In this document: positions 44,410-54,604 of the stretch, piece by piece
Numbering within the stretch: position 1 is the stretch's first letter
Layout: each line of letters opens with the position of its first letter
NCBI RefSeq assembly: GCF_900129785.1
Contig: NZ_FSRC01000002.1
Coordinates: 248,001 to 312,000, forward strand
Source: Algoriphagus halophilus
GTDB taxonomy: Bacteria; Bacteroidota; Bacteroidia; Cytophagales; Cyclobacteriaceae
Direction: 5' to 3'
Length of the DNA stretch: 64,000 nt
Position numbers and translations under genes: made by a program
Notes under the pieces: generated by a model
What the model was told of the DNA's origin: nothing
Databases searched by the model: none
What the model saw: the letters and a program-made list of their open reading frames with translations, nothing else

Positions 44410-45917
44410 TAGGTTTCTGGAATATAGGGATCAAACTCTTTTAAGTCTTTCCATACTTGAATGGTGGCAGTCCTCAACGGCTCTCCGCGAAAATACACCT
44501 CGAACTTTTCCTCATAAAGTAAAGAGTCAAATTGTGCAAATTTACCAGGAGAGTCATAATTCCAGCTAACAAAAATCCCATCCTTATTTTGCCCTAAAAA
44601 CTGCTCCATCCCATCCCAAAGATCAAATTGGTTTCTTCTTGCACCCATATTCAACATATATGGCTGCGGATGGTCCTTTAAATAAAAAGATAGCTCGGAA
44701 GCCATGTGATAAGTTTCGGAAAAGACAAACGAATCTGACAACTCCAAGCTATCCTGTAAATAATCAACTCTTGCAGCAAGCGGATCATAGCCAGACATTC
44801 TTCTAAACAGTTGCTTTTCACCTTTTTTAATAGGAGGAATAGATTTGACAAAAGTGAGGTCAGGAAGGATGAGCAATAAAGGTATCCCAATACTGATTCC
44901 AAGACCCCAATTACGGAGTTTCTTCCACTTACTTGATTGATTTAACACCCATTCACTCATGATAATCGGCAATCCCACATAGGAGAAAACCGGCCAATTC
45001 ACTAGAACCTCTGTAAAGAAGCTTAAAAAAGAGAAACTGATTAACGTAAGTATGGCAGGCAAGATGAGGTAAAATTTATCTTGGTTTCTATATTTAAACA
45101 CACTTTTAATGGAGTAGAACAGGATTGGCAGCAAGAATATAGATAGCATCGCCAATTGACCACCCAAAAATTCGAATAACTGAGCTGTGGATTTCCCCAA
45201 AGAGGCAGTAGATTCTTCATTTCCTCCTCCAGCTCCAGCTAGGTTTGCTAGATGCTTGAAAGTATTGAAGTCATTTTGAAAGTTCCATACTAGAATCGGA
45301 ATAAATCCAAGGGACATGACCAGAAAGAAAAGCAGCATATTTCTCCACTTCTTACCTAGCTTTCCTTCTTGCAAAATGAATAAAAAAAGGAATGGAAATG
45401 CTAATACCATCATAGCCTTAGCCATCAGTCCTACTGCGGCAGCAAATCCAGCGAGAATCCACCAATTAAGCTTTTTCTCTTTCAAGGCCCTATATAATAA
45501 AAACACAGTCAAAGACCAGAAAAAAGTTAGAGAGGTATCGGTGGTGTGAAAGGAAGAAATCATCCACCAAAAAGGCATTGCTTGTAAGAAAATGGAAGCC
45601 CAAAAACCAACCTTCTCATTGTATAAATAAGACCCGAATTTATAAGTCACCCAAGCAGTCCCCAGTCCAAAAAGTATGGGGTTGATGCGAACTCCTAATT
45701 CGGTAACTCCAAAAATGGAGGTACTGATGTAGTTCAAAAAGGCTACCAAAGGAGGTTTGGAATAATAATGCCAAGCCAAATTTTTTGACCAAAGCCAATA
45801 CTGGGCTTCTTCTGTAAACAAATCGAGTTCGGGGCGGAAAACGAAGGCTATTTTTGCCAAAACGATAGCCAGGCTGACTATCCAAAATGCCGATTTATAA
45901 GATAAGTTGGACCTCAT
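44406..45917 (-). CDS. GT39 family membrane glycosyltransferase, second
   Basis: A 503-residue multi-helix protein. The catalytic loop reads DLFTEEAQYWLWSKNLAWHY, followed by YSKPPLVAFLNY, again the GT39/PMT pattern. A soluble C-terminal part of about 130 residues probably lies in the periplasm. It begins at ATG 45917 (MRSNLSYK); five more codons upstream are possible. It is convergent with the first GT39, overlapping by 4 bases. Together with GT2 and the flippase-like protein it suggests a small pathway for modifying lipid or protein with polyprenyl-linked sugar. Confidence 0.9.
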   Translation of the reverse strand: MRSNLSYKSAFWIVSLAIVLAKIAFVFRPELDLFTEEAQYWLWSKNLAWHYYSKPPLVAFLNYISTSIFGVTELGVRINPILFGLGTAWVTYKFGSYLYNEKVGFWASIFLQAMPFWWMISSFHTTDTSLTFFWSLTVFLLYRALKEKKLNWWILAGFAAAVGLMAKAMMVLAFPFLFLFILQEGKLGKKWRNMLLFFLVMSLGFIPILVWNFQNDFNTFKHLANLAGAGGGNEESTASLGKSTAQLFEFLGGQLAMLSIFLLPILFYSIKSVFKYRNQDKFYLILPAILTLISFSFLSFFTEVLVNWPVFSYVGLPIIMSEWVLNQSSKWKKLRNWGLGISIGIPLLLILPDLTFVKSIPPIKKGEKQLFRRMSGYDPLAARVDYLQDSLELSDSFVFSETYHMASELSFYLKDHPQPYMLNMGARRNQFDLWDGMEQFLGQNKDGIFVSWNYDSPGKFAQFDSLLYEEKFEVYFRGEPLRTATIQVWKDLKEFDPYIPETY

Positions 45918-45936
45918 AGTAAAAGCTCGCAAGAAA

Positions 45937-45965
45937 AAGAAAAACCCTCGGAACTCCGAGGGTTT
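45937..45965 (-). terminator. Terminator of the rpsU-xerC-hpf group
   Basis: The stem aaaccctcgg/ccgagggttt (45942-45965) is followed on the minus strand by TTTTTC. It lies 20 bases after the hpf stop. Confidence 0.85.
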
Positions 45966-45985
45966 ATAAAAGATTTTAGGGTCTA

Positions 45986-46288
45986 TTATTGCCTTACGAG
46001 AACAACCTTTTCTTTGTACTTCTTAATTTGCCTTCTTAGCCCTTCTATCGCTTCATCAGCGGCCCCTTCGAAAGAATCTGATTGATTCTTTGCAAAAAAC
46101 TGCTTCCCTGGCACATTTAATTTGATTTCAACAATCTTGTTTTCATTGTTGTCATTCTTATCGAGCCTCATAAAAACCTCACCATCTATGATTCGATCAT
46201 AAAAGGTCTCCAGCTTGTCTGCTTTTCTTTGAATAAAATCGATCAATTTTCGATCAGCATCGAAGTGGATTGAGTGCATCTGCAGTTT
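45986..46288 (-). CDS. hpf: Ribosome hibernation-promoting factor (short HPF/YfiA family)
   Basis: A 100-residue protein of the sigma-54 modulation/S30AE family: MKLQMHSIHFDADRKLIDFI at the start, then a beta-alpha fold (VEIKLNVPGKQFFAKNQSDS) ending in a basic helix (LRRQIKKYKEKVV). It is the short form without the dimerising C-terminal domain. HPF binds the 30S subunit and makes resting ribosomes. ATG 46288 is preferred to 46303. It is the third gene after rpsU and xerC, a grouping common in this phylum. Confidence 0.92.
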   Translation of the reverse strand, partial: KLQMHSIHFDADRKLIDFIQRKADKLETFYDRIIDGEVFMRLDKNDNNENKIVEIKLNVPGKQFFAKNQSDSFEGAADEAIEGLRRQIKKYKEKVVLVRQ

Positions 46289-46326
46289 CATATTGATTTG
46301 CATTTAATGGTTGAACAATAATTTAT

Positions 46327-47211
46327 TTACGCTTTAGGATGTGCCTGTTCAAACACAGCCTTGAGTTTTTCTAATGAATTGTGGGTATATACTTGCGTCG
46401 CCGCAAGGTTGGAATGCCCAAGTAAATCTTTAACAGCATTGAGGTCTGCTCCCTTGTTGAGTAGATGAGTCGCAAAAGTATGACGCAGGATATGAGGACT
46501 GCGCTTGGAAGTCTGTGCAAAAAGGTCCAGATATTGTCTGACTACACGGTATATCATCATAGGGTAACTTGGCTTTCCGTGATTTGTAACAATAAAATAG
46601 TCACTTTGAGCAACATTTGAAAACCTTTGCTCAAATACTTTTTTATACAAAATGATATTTCGAACAAGCCCCTTTGTCAGAGGTATTATTCTTTCCTTTT
46701 TTCGTTTTCCTAAAACTTTCACCACTTCTTCCTGAAGGTTTATATTTTCCCATTTTAATCCTGTGAGCTCAGAAAGCCTCACTCCCGTCAGGTACAAAAA
46801 CTCCATCACCATTCGGTCTCTATTTCCTTCAAAAGTTTCCTCATAAACACTTTCCTCTAGAACGGAAGAAATGGTAGTTTCTTGAAGAAATTCGGGTAAT
46901 TTTTTCGGGTTTTTAAGGGATTTTAACTTATAGGTTGGGTCCTTAGCAATAAGTCTGGAGCGAAGCAAAAACTTATAAAAAGAACGTAGGGTGGCGATTT
47001 TTCGGTTAACCGTAGTGGTACTCAGACCGTTCTCTACCAAGTCTATTACCCAAGCCCTAATTTCAGCATGATCGGACATCAAAATGTCTTCTCTTTCAAA
47101 AGCAGTGGATACAAATTCCTCAAATTGCTCCAAGTCTTTTTGATAAGCCAATACGGTATGCTGACTGGATTTTTTCTCGAATTCTAAATAATTGATAAAT
47201 GAGTCGATCAT
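46327..47211 (-). CDS. xerC: Tyrosine recombinase XerC
   Basis: A 294-residue tyrosine recombinase with the N-terminal SAM-like core-binding domain (residues 1-85) and a catalytic domain: Arg in TGVRLSELTGL near 149, Lys in GKRKKERIIPL, HILRHTFATHLL near 242, GHSNLAATQ near 268 and the nucleophile Tyr in VYTHNS near 276. Its chromosomal context with rpsU and hpf is that of the housekeeping dimer-resolution enzyme, not of a mobile element, so it is not the integrase of the island at 1865-16268. Confidence 0.93.
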   Translation of the reverse strand: MIDSFINYLEFEKKSSQHTVLAYQKDLEQFEEFVSTAFEREDILMSDHAEIRAWVIDLVENGLSTTTVNRKIATLRSFYKFLLRSRLIAKDPTYKLKSLKNPKKLPEFLQETTISSVLEESVYEETFEGNRDRMVMEFLYLTGVRLSELTGLKWENINLQEEVVKVLGKRKKERIIPLTKGLVRNIILYKKVFEQRFSNVAQSDYFIVTNHGKPSYPMMIYRVVRQYLDLFAQTSKRSPHILRHTFATHLLNKGADLNAVKDLLGHSNLAATQVYTHNSLEKLKAVFEQAHPKA

Positions 47212-47374
47212 GTACTGTGATTACTTATTTAAGGTACACGAAAAAAAATGAAATAAGTAATGAAAAATGAAAGGAAATAATAGCTACATAAGTCATCAAA
47301 ACGATTGATGGCTCACTACCAGACAAATAAAATCTCTGAATCTTAAAAAAAAGAGAGAACCTTAAGATGAAAAC

Positions 47375-47406
47375 AAAAAAAGCGCACTCACCGAAGTCAG
47401 TACGCT
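47375..47406 (-). terminator. Terminator after rpsU
   Basis: An imperfect stem with arms agcgtact/agtgcgct (47381-47406) is followed by TTTTTT on the minus strand. It may let rpsU be transcribed apart from xerC. Confidence 0.65.
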
Positions 47407-47430
47407 TTTATATGTTTTTGTCAAAAACGA

Positions 47431-47625
47431 TTACTTATTAGCTTCCTCTTGAAGTTTTTGCTTATAAGACGCTTTGATGACCTGTGCTCTTCTTTTTACA
47501 GAAGGTTTTGTGAACGCTTGTCTAGCTCTAAGTTCTCTGACTGCACCAGTCTTGTCAAACTTCTTTTTAAAACGCTTTAGCGCTTTTTCGATAGATTCGT
47601 TCTCTTTTACGTTTACTACGATCAT
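47431..47625 (-). CDS. rpsU: 30S ribosomal protein bS21
   Basis: A 64-residue basic protein: MIVVNVKENESIEKALKRFK, then AVRELRARQAFTKPSVKRRAQ, as in bS21. bS21 sits near the anti-Shine-Dalgarno end of 16S rRNA. ATG 47625 is fixed by an unusually strong Shine-Dalgarno at 47633-47642, whereas the open frame upstream is not conserved-looking. In Flavobacteriia rpsU is known to keep a strong SD because bS21 controls its own synthesis through SD occlusion. The same design seems present here. Confidence 0.95.
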   Translation of the reverse strand: MIVVNVKENESIEKALKRFKKKFDKTGAVRELRARQAFTKPSVKRRAQVIKASYKQKLQEEANK

Positions 47626-47632
47626 ATTTTTA

Positions 47633-47642
47633 CACCTCCTTT
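47633..47642 (-). promoter_or_regulatory. Strong Shine-Dalgarno of rpsU (AAAGGAGGTG)
   Basis: Ten bases complementary to the 16S rRNA 3' end, 7 bases before the ATG. Nearly all other genes in the window lack any such sequence, so this one is probably regulatory (sensing of bS21-free ribosomes). Confidence 0.85.
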
Positions 47643-47650
47643 CGCGACTG

Positions 47651-47679
47651 CAAAGGTATGGATAATACTTTACAAACAA
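47651..47679 (-). promoter_or_regulatory. Promoter of rpsU
   Basis: On the minus strand TTG (47677-47679) and TACCTTTG (47651-47658) are separated by 18 bases, a good fit to the Bacteroidetes -33 TTG / -7 TAnnTTTG promoter. A short leader with the SD follows. Confidence 0.65.
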
Positions 47680-47776
47680 TAATATTCCTCTAAATTATCC
47701 TTATCAATGTTTTGACCTTGAAGTTCCTACTCAATTAACTATTTTCGGGGCTCTAAAAAAGAAATTCAATTACCCC

Positions 47777-49117
47777 ATGTTATTTAGAAAAACAACTTCT
47801 CTATTAATTCTGACTTTTTGCCTGATCGCCTTACTTACCCCCAAACCAGCTATTTCACAAGAAAATCCTGATAAAATGGAGTGGTTCAAAGATGCTAAAC
47901 TTGGAATCTTTATCCACTGGGGTATTTACTCTGTCAATGGAATCGACGAATCATGGTCTTTTTTCAATGATTACATCAAATACGAGGATTACATGAAGCA
48001 ATTGGATGGTTTCACTGCTTCTAAATATGATCCCGAAAAATGGGCCAAACTGATCAAAGCAAGCGGGGCTAAATATGCTGTACTCACTGCCAAACACCAT
48101 GATGGAGTGGCGCTTTGGGATACCAAGGCTAGCGATCTTTCAGTTGTGAAAAAATCTCCAGCAGGAACAGACTTGGTAGGACCTTTTATGACCGCTTTGG
48201 AAAAAGAAGGAATTAAAAAAGGAATCTATTTTTCTGTACTGGATTGGTCTCATCCTGATTATGATCGGAATACTCGTGAAACTTTTCGATACAAAAATGA
48301 TCCTGAAAGATTCCGTAAATTCACCGATTTCAACTTTGCACAATTAAGCGAATTATCCACCCAGTACAATCCGGATTTGTATTGGTTTGATGGAGATTGG
48401 GAACATAGCCCAGAAGAATGGCGAAGTGCTGAACTGAAAGATAAATTATTAGGCTATAATCCCGACTTGATTATCAACTCCCGATTGGGCCCAGGTTTTG
48501 GTGACTATGCCACTCCAGAGCAAGGTGTTCCAGTTTCGAGACCCGACAGTGATTTTTGGGAATTGTGTATGACCTTGAACAACAGTTGGGGATATCAGGG
48601 AAATGACCACGCCTATAAATCTCCAAGTGAACTCTTAAGAATCTTTGTGGATTGCCTTCATATGGGTGGAAATCTATTGATGGACTTTGGCCCCAAACCT
48701 GATGGTTCTATTCCTGAAGAAGCAGAAAATATTTTAAACGAATTTGCGCGCTGGACATCCAAGCATGAATCAGCCATTTACGAAACCCAGGCGGGAATTC
48801 CTGATGGTCATATCTATGCTCCTACTACACTTTCTAAGGACAAGACTATTCTTTATATCTATTTGGACTATAAAGTCAATGAATCCTTGGCCATCAAAGG
48901 CCTAAAAAATAAAATCCAACGTGTCTGGGTGGTTGGAAATGGAACCAAATTGCAATCTAGGGAAGTGGGAAAAATGTACTGGAGTTCCGTTCCTGGCATG
49001 AAATACATAGATATTCCAGATAATGTATACGACAAAGACATTACGGTAATCGCGGTATTATTGGATGGCCCGGTGGATTTGTATCGTGAAAAAGGCCAGG
49101 TGATTGAGAGTAATTAA
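47777..49117 (+). CDS. Alpha-L-fucosidase (GH29), secreted
   Basis: A 446-residue enzyme with a signal peptide (LILTFCLIALLTPKPAISQ). The GH29 catalytic barrel has EWFKDAKLGIFIHWGIYSV near 35-52, the substrate-binding AKHHDG at 105-110, and the nucleophile Asp205 in YWFDGDWEH. GHNLLMDFGP-type sequence (GGNLLMDFGPKPDG) closes the barrel, and a small beta C-terminal domain follows. It should release alpha-L-fucose in the periplasm or outside. It is a single gene with no SusC/SusD pair beside it. It is followed by its own terminator. Confidence 0.95.
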   Translation: MLFRKTTSLLILTFCLIALLTPKPAISQENPDKMEWFKDAKLGIFIHWGIYSVNGIDESWSFFNDYIKYEDYMKQLDGFTASKYDPEKWAKLIKASGAKYAVLTAKHHDGVALWDTKASDLSVVKKSPAGTDLVGPFMTALEKEGIKKGIYFSVLDWSHPDYDRNTRETFRYKNDPERFRKFTDFNFAQLSELSTQYNPDLYWFDGDWEHSPEEWRSAELKDKLLGYNPDLIINSRLGPGFGDYATPEQGVPVSRPDSDFWELCMTLNNSWGYQGNDHAYKSPSELLRIFVDCLHMGGNLLMDFGPKPDGSIPEEAENILNEFARWTSKHESAIYETQAGIPDGHIYAPTTLSKDKTILYIYLDYKVNESLAIKGLKNKIQRVWVVGNGTKLQSREVGKMYWSSVPGMKYIDIPDNVYDKDITVIAVLLDGPVDLYREKGQVIESN

Positions 49118-49201
49118 GAAGTTGGGAAGTCTGAAAGTTGGATGACTGATTCGAACCGTAAAAATAAAATAGAAAGGCTTCCCATTTCAGAAATAATAAT
49201 G

Positions 49202-49235
49202 AAGCCCTGTTCTTATGGAACGGGGCTTTTCTTTT
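49202..49235 (+). terminator. Terminator of the fucosidase gene
   Basis: The stem aagccctgttc/ggaacggggctt (49202-49228) with one G-T pair is followed by TTCTTTTT. Confidence 0.85.
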
Positions 49236-49260
49236 TGGAGAACCTGAATCATACTAAAAT

Positions 49261-49290
49261 AAAAAAGTCCAACTCTAACGAGTTGGACTT
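49261..49290 (-). terminator. Terminator of the atpD-atpC operon
   Basis: The stem aagtccaactc/gagttggactt (49265-49290) is followed on the minus strand by TTTTTT. Confidence 0.88.
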
Positions 49291-49313
49291 CCTTTATATC
49301 TAAACATAATAGC

Positions 49314-49559
49314 TTAAGCTACAACTTTCTCAGCTAGCAATACAATTACATTATCTTTTACTTCCACTACTCCGCCATCCACAACCATGGACTGCTTGCC
49401 TTCTGCTGTGGTAAAGGAAACAGTTCCTTTTGCCAAAGCTGAGACGATCGGAGCGTGATTATTCAACACCTGAAATGCACCTCCGGCACCTGGGAAACTG
49501 GCCTCGGTCACTTCACCCTGAAATACTTTTTTGTCCGGTGTGACGATTTCTAAATGCAT
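49314..49559 (-). CDS. atpC: ATP synthase F1 epsilon subunit
   Basis: An 81-residue protein with only the N-terminal beta-barrel domain of epsilon (MHLEIVTPDKKVFQGEVTEA, then GAGGAFQVLNNHAPIVSAL). The C-terminal helical hairpin that inhibits ATP hydrolysis in other bacteria is missing, which is common in Bacteroidetes. ATG 49559 is the true start; the 11 codons before it have no conserved character. It follows atpD by 64 bases. Confidence 0.95.
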   Translation of the reverse strand: MHLEIVTPDKKVFQGEVTEASFPGAGGAFQVLNNHAPIVSALAKGTVSFTTAEGKQSMVVDGGVVEVKDNVIVLLAEKVVA

Positions 49560-49623
49560 CTGATTCGGATTTATATAAAAGCAAGCGGCCAAGAAAAGCC
49601 TAAGCCGCCGCTCTATTTTCTAA

Positions 49624-51177
<1,554 letters not shown>

Positions 51178-51280
51178 TTAACCAATAAAGCCTAATCCCA
51201 AAGGATATTTGGGAAATAATCCGAAGCTTATCAATTATTTGTTAAGGAATTGCTCCAAAAATGTACCTGTAGTCAAAAAA

Positions 51281-51760
51281 TCACTCCATCACTCTACGCG
51301 CAAATAAAAATACCTTGGACCAATAGCGATTACTCAAATAATCCTCCGAAACGCCCAAAGAAGTAGAAGAATGGATAAATCGAACATCATTTTTGCTTAC
51401 TTCAGTCACAATCCCAGCATGAGTCACCCTGTTTTTTCTTCTTCCTGTAGCAAAAAATAATAAGTCTCCACGCTGTAAATCTCTTTGATTAATTTTTTTT
51501 CCTACCTGACTCTGATCTGCAGAAACTCGGGGCATCGTGACTCCAACAGAATAAAAAGCATGGTACACTAAGGCCGAACAATCCATTCCTGCTCTGGTTG
51601 TGCCGCCATATTTATAAGGAGTCCCAGTATAGCTTCTAGCGGTAGAAATCACCACATCAAACGGATCCGATGCTACTTTCTTCTTGGAAGCACAGGAAAA
51701 GGCCAAGAAAGCCAGAATTGGAATCAAATAGAAAAAGGTAGAAAATCTTTGTTTGATCAT
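51281..51760 (-). CDS. NlpC/P60 (C40) peptidase lipoprotein
   Basis: A 159-residue protein from ATG 51760 with a lipoprotein signal (FFYLIPILAFLAFSC, Cys after FAFS-type lipobox). The catalytic NlpC/P60 domain has Cys in GMDCSALVYHAF, His in VTHAGIV and the third residue near FIHSS. It should cut gamma-D-Glu-diaminopimelate bonds in peptidoglycan from the outer membrane. It is a single gene, divergent from a small hypothetical gene. Confidence 0.92.
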   Translation of the reverse strand: MIKQRFSTFFYLIPILAFLAFSCASKKKVASDPFDVVISTARSYTGTPYKYGGTTRAGMDCSALVYHAFYSVGVTMPRVSADQSQVGKKINQRDLQRGDLLFFATGRRKNRVTHAGIVTEVSKNDVRFIHSSTSLGVSEDYLSNRYWSKVFLFARRVME

Positions 51761-51867
51761 TCGCGTATTTACTCTTTCAAGTATATGATTCTTGAACGAA
51801 GGAATCAACCCTAATATATCAAAATCAACCTATCATTTCGTTATATTCGTAGTTTGAAGCGAAGGAT

Positions 51868-52107
51868 ATGAGTAGAGAAGAATTCACAAACCTCCCTTTC
51901 CATAAAAAAATCACCACCTTATATACTGAGGGCACATTTGTAGTGGGTATTCGTTATTACCGACATAAGGTCAACTTATACCTATTAAATAATGAATACA
52001 TCGAGGTATTTTACAATCACAAACTGGATAAGATTGACAAAATCGATTTTCTTCCCAGAGATCATTCTAGAATGAAGTTTTATCTGGATCAGATCAAATT
52101 AGCTTAA
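51868..52107 (+). CDS. 79-residue conserved-looking small protein
   Basis: A basic, Tyr-rich protein (VVGIRYYRHKVNLYLLNNEYIEVFYNHKLDKIDKI) with a clear beta-strand pattern, no signal and no Cys. The family is not recognised by name, though proteins of this kind are common in Bacteroidetes. The ATG follows the GAAGCGAAGGAT leader. It is probably a separate transcript, since the 170-base gap to ddl contains repeats. Confidence 0.65.
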   Translation: MSREEFTNLPFHKKITTLYTEGTFVVGIRYYRHKVNLYLLNNEYIEVFYNHKLDKIDKIDFLPRDHSRMKFYLDQIKLA

Positions 52108-52262
52108 TAAATCCCGCTGATATCCGCAGAAAAAACGCTGATCCAAGCTGATTTTTATTTCCCTACCCTCTAACAACTCTTAATTCATCGAAAATCTGCG
52201 GTATTTATCCGAGAGAATCTGCGGGAACTGCGGGAAATAAAAGAAAATTCAAGTAATTCGTA
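52108..52262. repeat. Degenerate intergenic repeats (CCGCAGA / TCTGCGG type)
   Basis: tcccgctgatatccgcagaa and aacgctgatccaagctgatt lie opposite aatctgcggtatttatccga and gaatctgcgggaactgcggg. These resemble short dispersed CGCTGATT/TCTGCGG repeats found between genes in Bacteroidetes and could pair into a long stem. Confidence 0.5.
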
Positions 52263-52280
52263 GTTCTAATTTTTATCCCA

Positions 52281-53264
52281 ATGAAGAAGAAAATAGCTCT
52301 GGTGACTGGAGGATTTACCGGTGAGTCAGTCATTTCATTAAAAAGTGCGGCAGTTGTTGAAAAAACAATTGACCGAAACCTTTATGATATTTATAAAATT
52401 CTGATTTATCCCGGCGACTGGTATTTTTTAAATGATGCGGGAATTAAAATTCCGGTCAACTTGAATGACTTTAGCATTGAAGTAGATGGCCAAAAAATCA
52501 CCTTTGACGGTGTCTTCAATATCCTCCACGGATCGCCAGGAGAAGACGGAAAGCTAGCCGGGTATTTTGATATGATTGGAATCCCTTATACCACCTGTGA
52601 TCAATTGACTTCAGCCATCACCATGAATAAGGGCTATACCAAGGCAATTGTAGATGACATTGAGGAATTACACATTGCAAAGTCTCTCCAACTTTTTGAA
52701 AACTCTACCGAGAATCAAGAAAAAGTGGTGAATGAGTTAACTCTACCCTTGTTTATCAAACCAAACAATGGCGGAAGTTCCATTGGCATGAGTAAAGTCA
52801 AAACTTGGGAGGAATTACCAGAAGCCTTGGACAAAGCTTTTGGTGAAGACAAGCAAGTCTTAGTGGAAGAATTCGTTTCAGGAAGGGAATTTTCTATAGG
52901 TTGCTTCAAAGGCAAAGGAAATATCCAGGTATTACCTGCTACAGAAATAGTGAGCAGCAAAGAGTTTTTTGATTATGAAGCAAAATACGTGGCAGGGGTA
53001 ACAGAAGAAATTACTCCTGGCAGAATGAATGAAGAAGAGGTAGAAAGAGTCAATCGCATCATCCCAAAAATTTATGAAAAACTGAACTGCAAAGGTGCTG
53101 TGAGAATCGATTACTTTCTTCAAAAAGAAACCGGTAAATTCTACTTTATTGAAATCAATACCGTGCCTGGTCAAACTGAAACAAGCCTGATTTCCCAACA
53201 GGTCCGTGCAATTGGCATGGAGGTAAAAGACTTCTACACCCAAATAATTGAAGAAATGTTTTAA
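52281..53264 (+). CDS. ddl: D-alanine--D-alanine ligase
   Basis: A 327-residue ATP-grasp enzyme for peptidoglycan precursor synthesis. Visible motifs are VTGGFTGESVISLKSA at the N-terminus, VFNILHGSPGEDGKLAGYFD near 80-96, FIKPNNGGSSIGMSKV near 160, and the Mg-binding end RIDYFLQ then FIEINTVPGQTETSLI. The length matches other Bacteroidetes Ddl proteins. It is preceded by repeats and has no clear operon partner. Confidence 0.95.
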   Translation: MKKKIALVTGGFTGESVISLKSAAVVEKTIDRNLYDIYKILIYPGDWYFLNDAGIKIPVNLNDFSIEVDGQKITFDGVFNILHGSPGEDGKLAGYFDMIGIPYTTCDQLTSAITMNKGYTKAIVDDIEELHIAKSLQLFENSTENQEKVVNELTLPLFIKPNNGGSSIGMSKVKTWEELPEALDKAFGEDKQVLVEEFVSGREFSIGCFKGKGNIQVLPATEIVSSKEFFDYEAKYVAGVTEEITPGRMNEEEVERVNRIIPKIYEKLNCKGAVRIDYFLQKETGKFYFIEINTVPGQTETSLISQQVRAIGMEVKDFYTQIIEEMF

Positions 53265-53484
53265 GTCCTCTTAGGGTACGAAAAGTGCCCCTTGGACATT
53301 TATCGAATTTTGGAATAACATTTGGACTATTTAGGCAAGAAATAGTTTTTAATTCATTGATCAAGCCTTTAAGAGTTATTTGAAAGCTTTTTTAGGTCAA
53401 AAGCATGTATTCCATGTGTAATTAAATCCCCATTCCTGGGAAATTTTTGGTCTGTGAACTTCATCCTAAAACCCCGAATTCGAT

Positions 53485-53970
53485 ATGAAAAATTACATGT
53501 TTGTACTGGTGCTTTTTGGATTGATTGTAAGTTGCGGTCCATCTGATAGGCAAGAAGAAAAGTTAAAAGACCTCATTGCGGAATGGAAAAATACTTCTGA
53601 AAAAGTAGCGGACCTTTCTGAACAACTGGGGAATCAAATGTATTTATTGGAAACGAAGAAAGAAGAAAATGGAACTACCGAAATGATTCCTATTCGTTTT
53701 CAAGGTGAGGAGAGTAATTGTGAAACTGCCTATAAAACTCTTCGGGAGGATATTGATGAGTTTATTGCCGTCTGGAAAGAAAACTCTTTAAAAGTTGACC
53801 AACTCACCAATAATATGGCAATAGGAAAATGGACTGTTGAAGATGATGAAAATCTCAAAGCCTTGGATCTAGAGGTAAAAGAAAGAGATGTAGACATCGA
53901 GCAATGGTTAAATCAATTGGAGGAATTGAAGGAAAATTGCGGAATCAATACAGATTCTTCGAATTCCTAA
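53485..53970 (+). CDS. Lipoprotein, first of two paralogues
   Basis: A 161-residue lipoprotein (MKNYMFVLVLFGLIVSC, Cys17) with a long helical mature part (EEKLKDLIAEWKNTSEKVAD), two further Cys and conserved pieces KKEEN, ESNCETAYK and GKWTVEDDENLKAL. Its closest relative is the gene at 54605; the two are about half identical along the whole length. The family is not known to me. It probably forms a helical bundle or coiled coil in the periplasm or outer membrane. Confidence 0.8.
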   Translation: MKNYMFVLVLFGLIVSCGPSDRQEEKLKDLIAEWKNTSEKVADLSEQLGNQMYLLETKKEENGTTEMIPIRFQGEESNCETAYKTLREDIDEFIAVWKENSLKVDQLTNNMAIGKWTVEDDENLKALDLEVKERDVDIEQWLNQLEELKENCGINTDSSNS

Positions 53971-54037
53971 TCTCTGCTTTATTATTAGTAAAAGACTTGT
54001 CCTGATTAGACGTTACAGTTTTTAAGGATAAATTTAG

Positions 54038-54070
54038 ATAGCATCGGGTTTTGACTCGATGCTATTTTTA
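54038..54070 (+). terminator. Terminator after the first paralogous lipoprotein gene
   Basis: The stem atagcatcg/cgatgctat is followed by TTTTTATT. Confidence 0.85.
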
Positions 54071-54190
54071 TTCAGAAAGTTATATTGACCTCCACTAACT
54101 TCAACGCTGTTTTACCTCATTTTACAAATTATCCCACCCACAGTCCCAAAATAAATACCCAGCTATCTATTCTCCTCTGTTTATTCCCTC

Positions 54191-54388
54191 TTACAAAGTT
54201 TTTGGATTGGAATCAATATTTACTATTAAACGTGCTACTCCCTTAATCGTCGAGTCTTCACCATCGGTTTTATATAGGTTATTATTATCTAAATATTCCT
54301 TAAGTGTGACAATACCTTGCGCATTTAAAGAACAAGCAAGTCCGATAAAAAATAAGAATCCACATAAAACCGGATAAGTCGTCTCCAA
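54191..54388 (-). CDS. Possible small secreted protein or gene fragment
   Basis: A 65-residue frame with a hydrophobic leader (YPVLCGFLFFIGLACSLNAQ) resembling a signal peptide, followed by 43 residues (GIVTLKEYLDNNNLYKTDGE and onward). The start would be TTG, with no ATG nearby. It sits alone between the two lipoprotein paralogues on the other strand. It may be the 5' remnant of a secreted protein. It is not recognised. Confidence 0.3.
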   Translation of the reverse strand: METTYPVLCGFLFFIGLACSLNAQGIVTLKEYLDNNNLYKTDGEDSTIKGVARLIVNIDSNPKTL

Positions 54389-54604
54389 ATACGAATTTTA
54401 GTTTTCGGGTCAACTAAAGCCCATTTCCTTCATTGGAATATTTTTTGGACAATTATGTATGAAAATTATTACAGTTCATTTTATCCTCCTGAATAGTCTG
54501 TATAAGGCTATTCCAAGAAATTAATTAGTCTTGTTAAGGGGATTGTTTTCCTCATTTTCGGGAAAATAATAAACAATGAACTTCATCCTAAAATCTAGAT
54601 TGAT

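Noticed and set aside
46327..47211. XerC-like recombinase as the integrase of the island
   Set aside because: Its position between rpsU and hpf and its motifs mark it as the housekeeping enzyme, 30 kb from the island.
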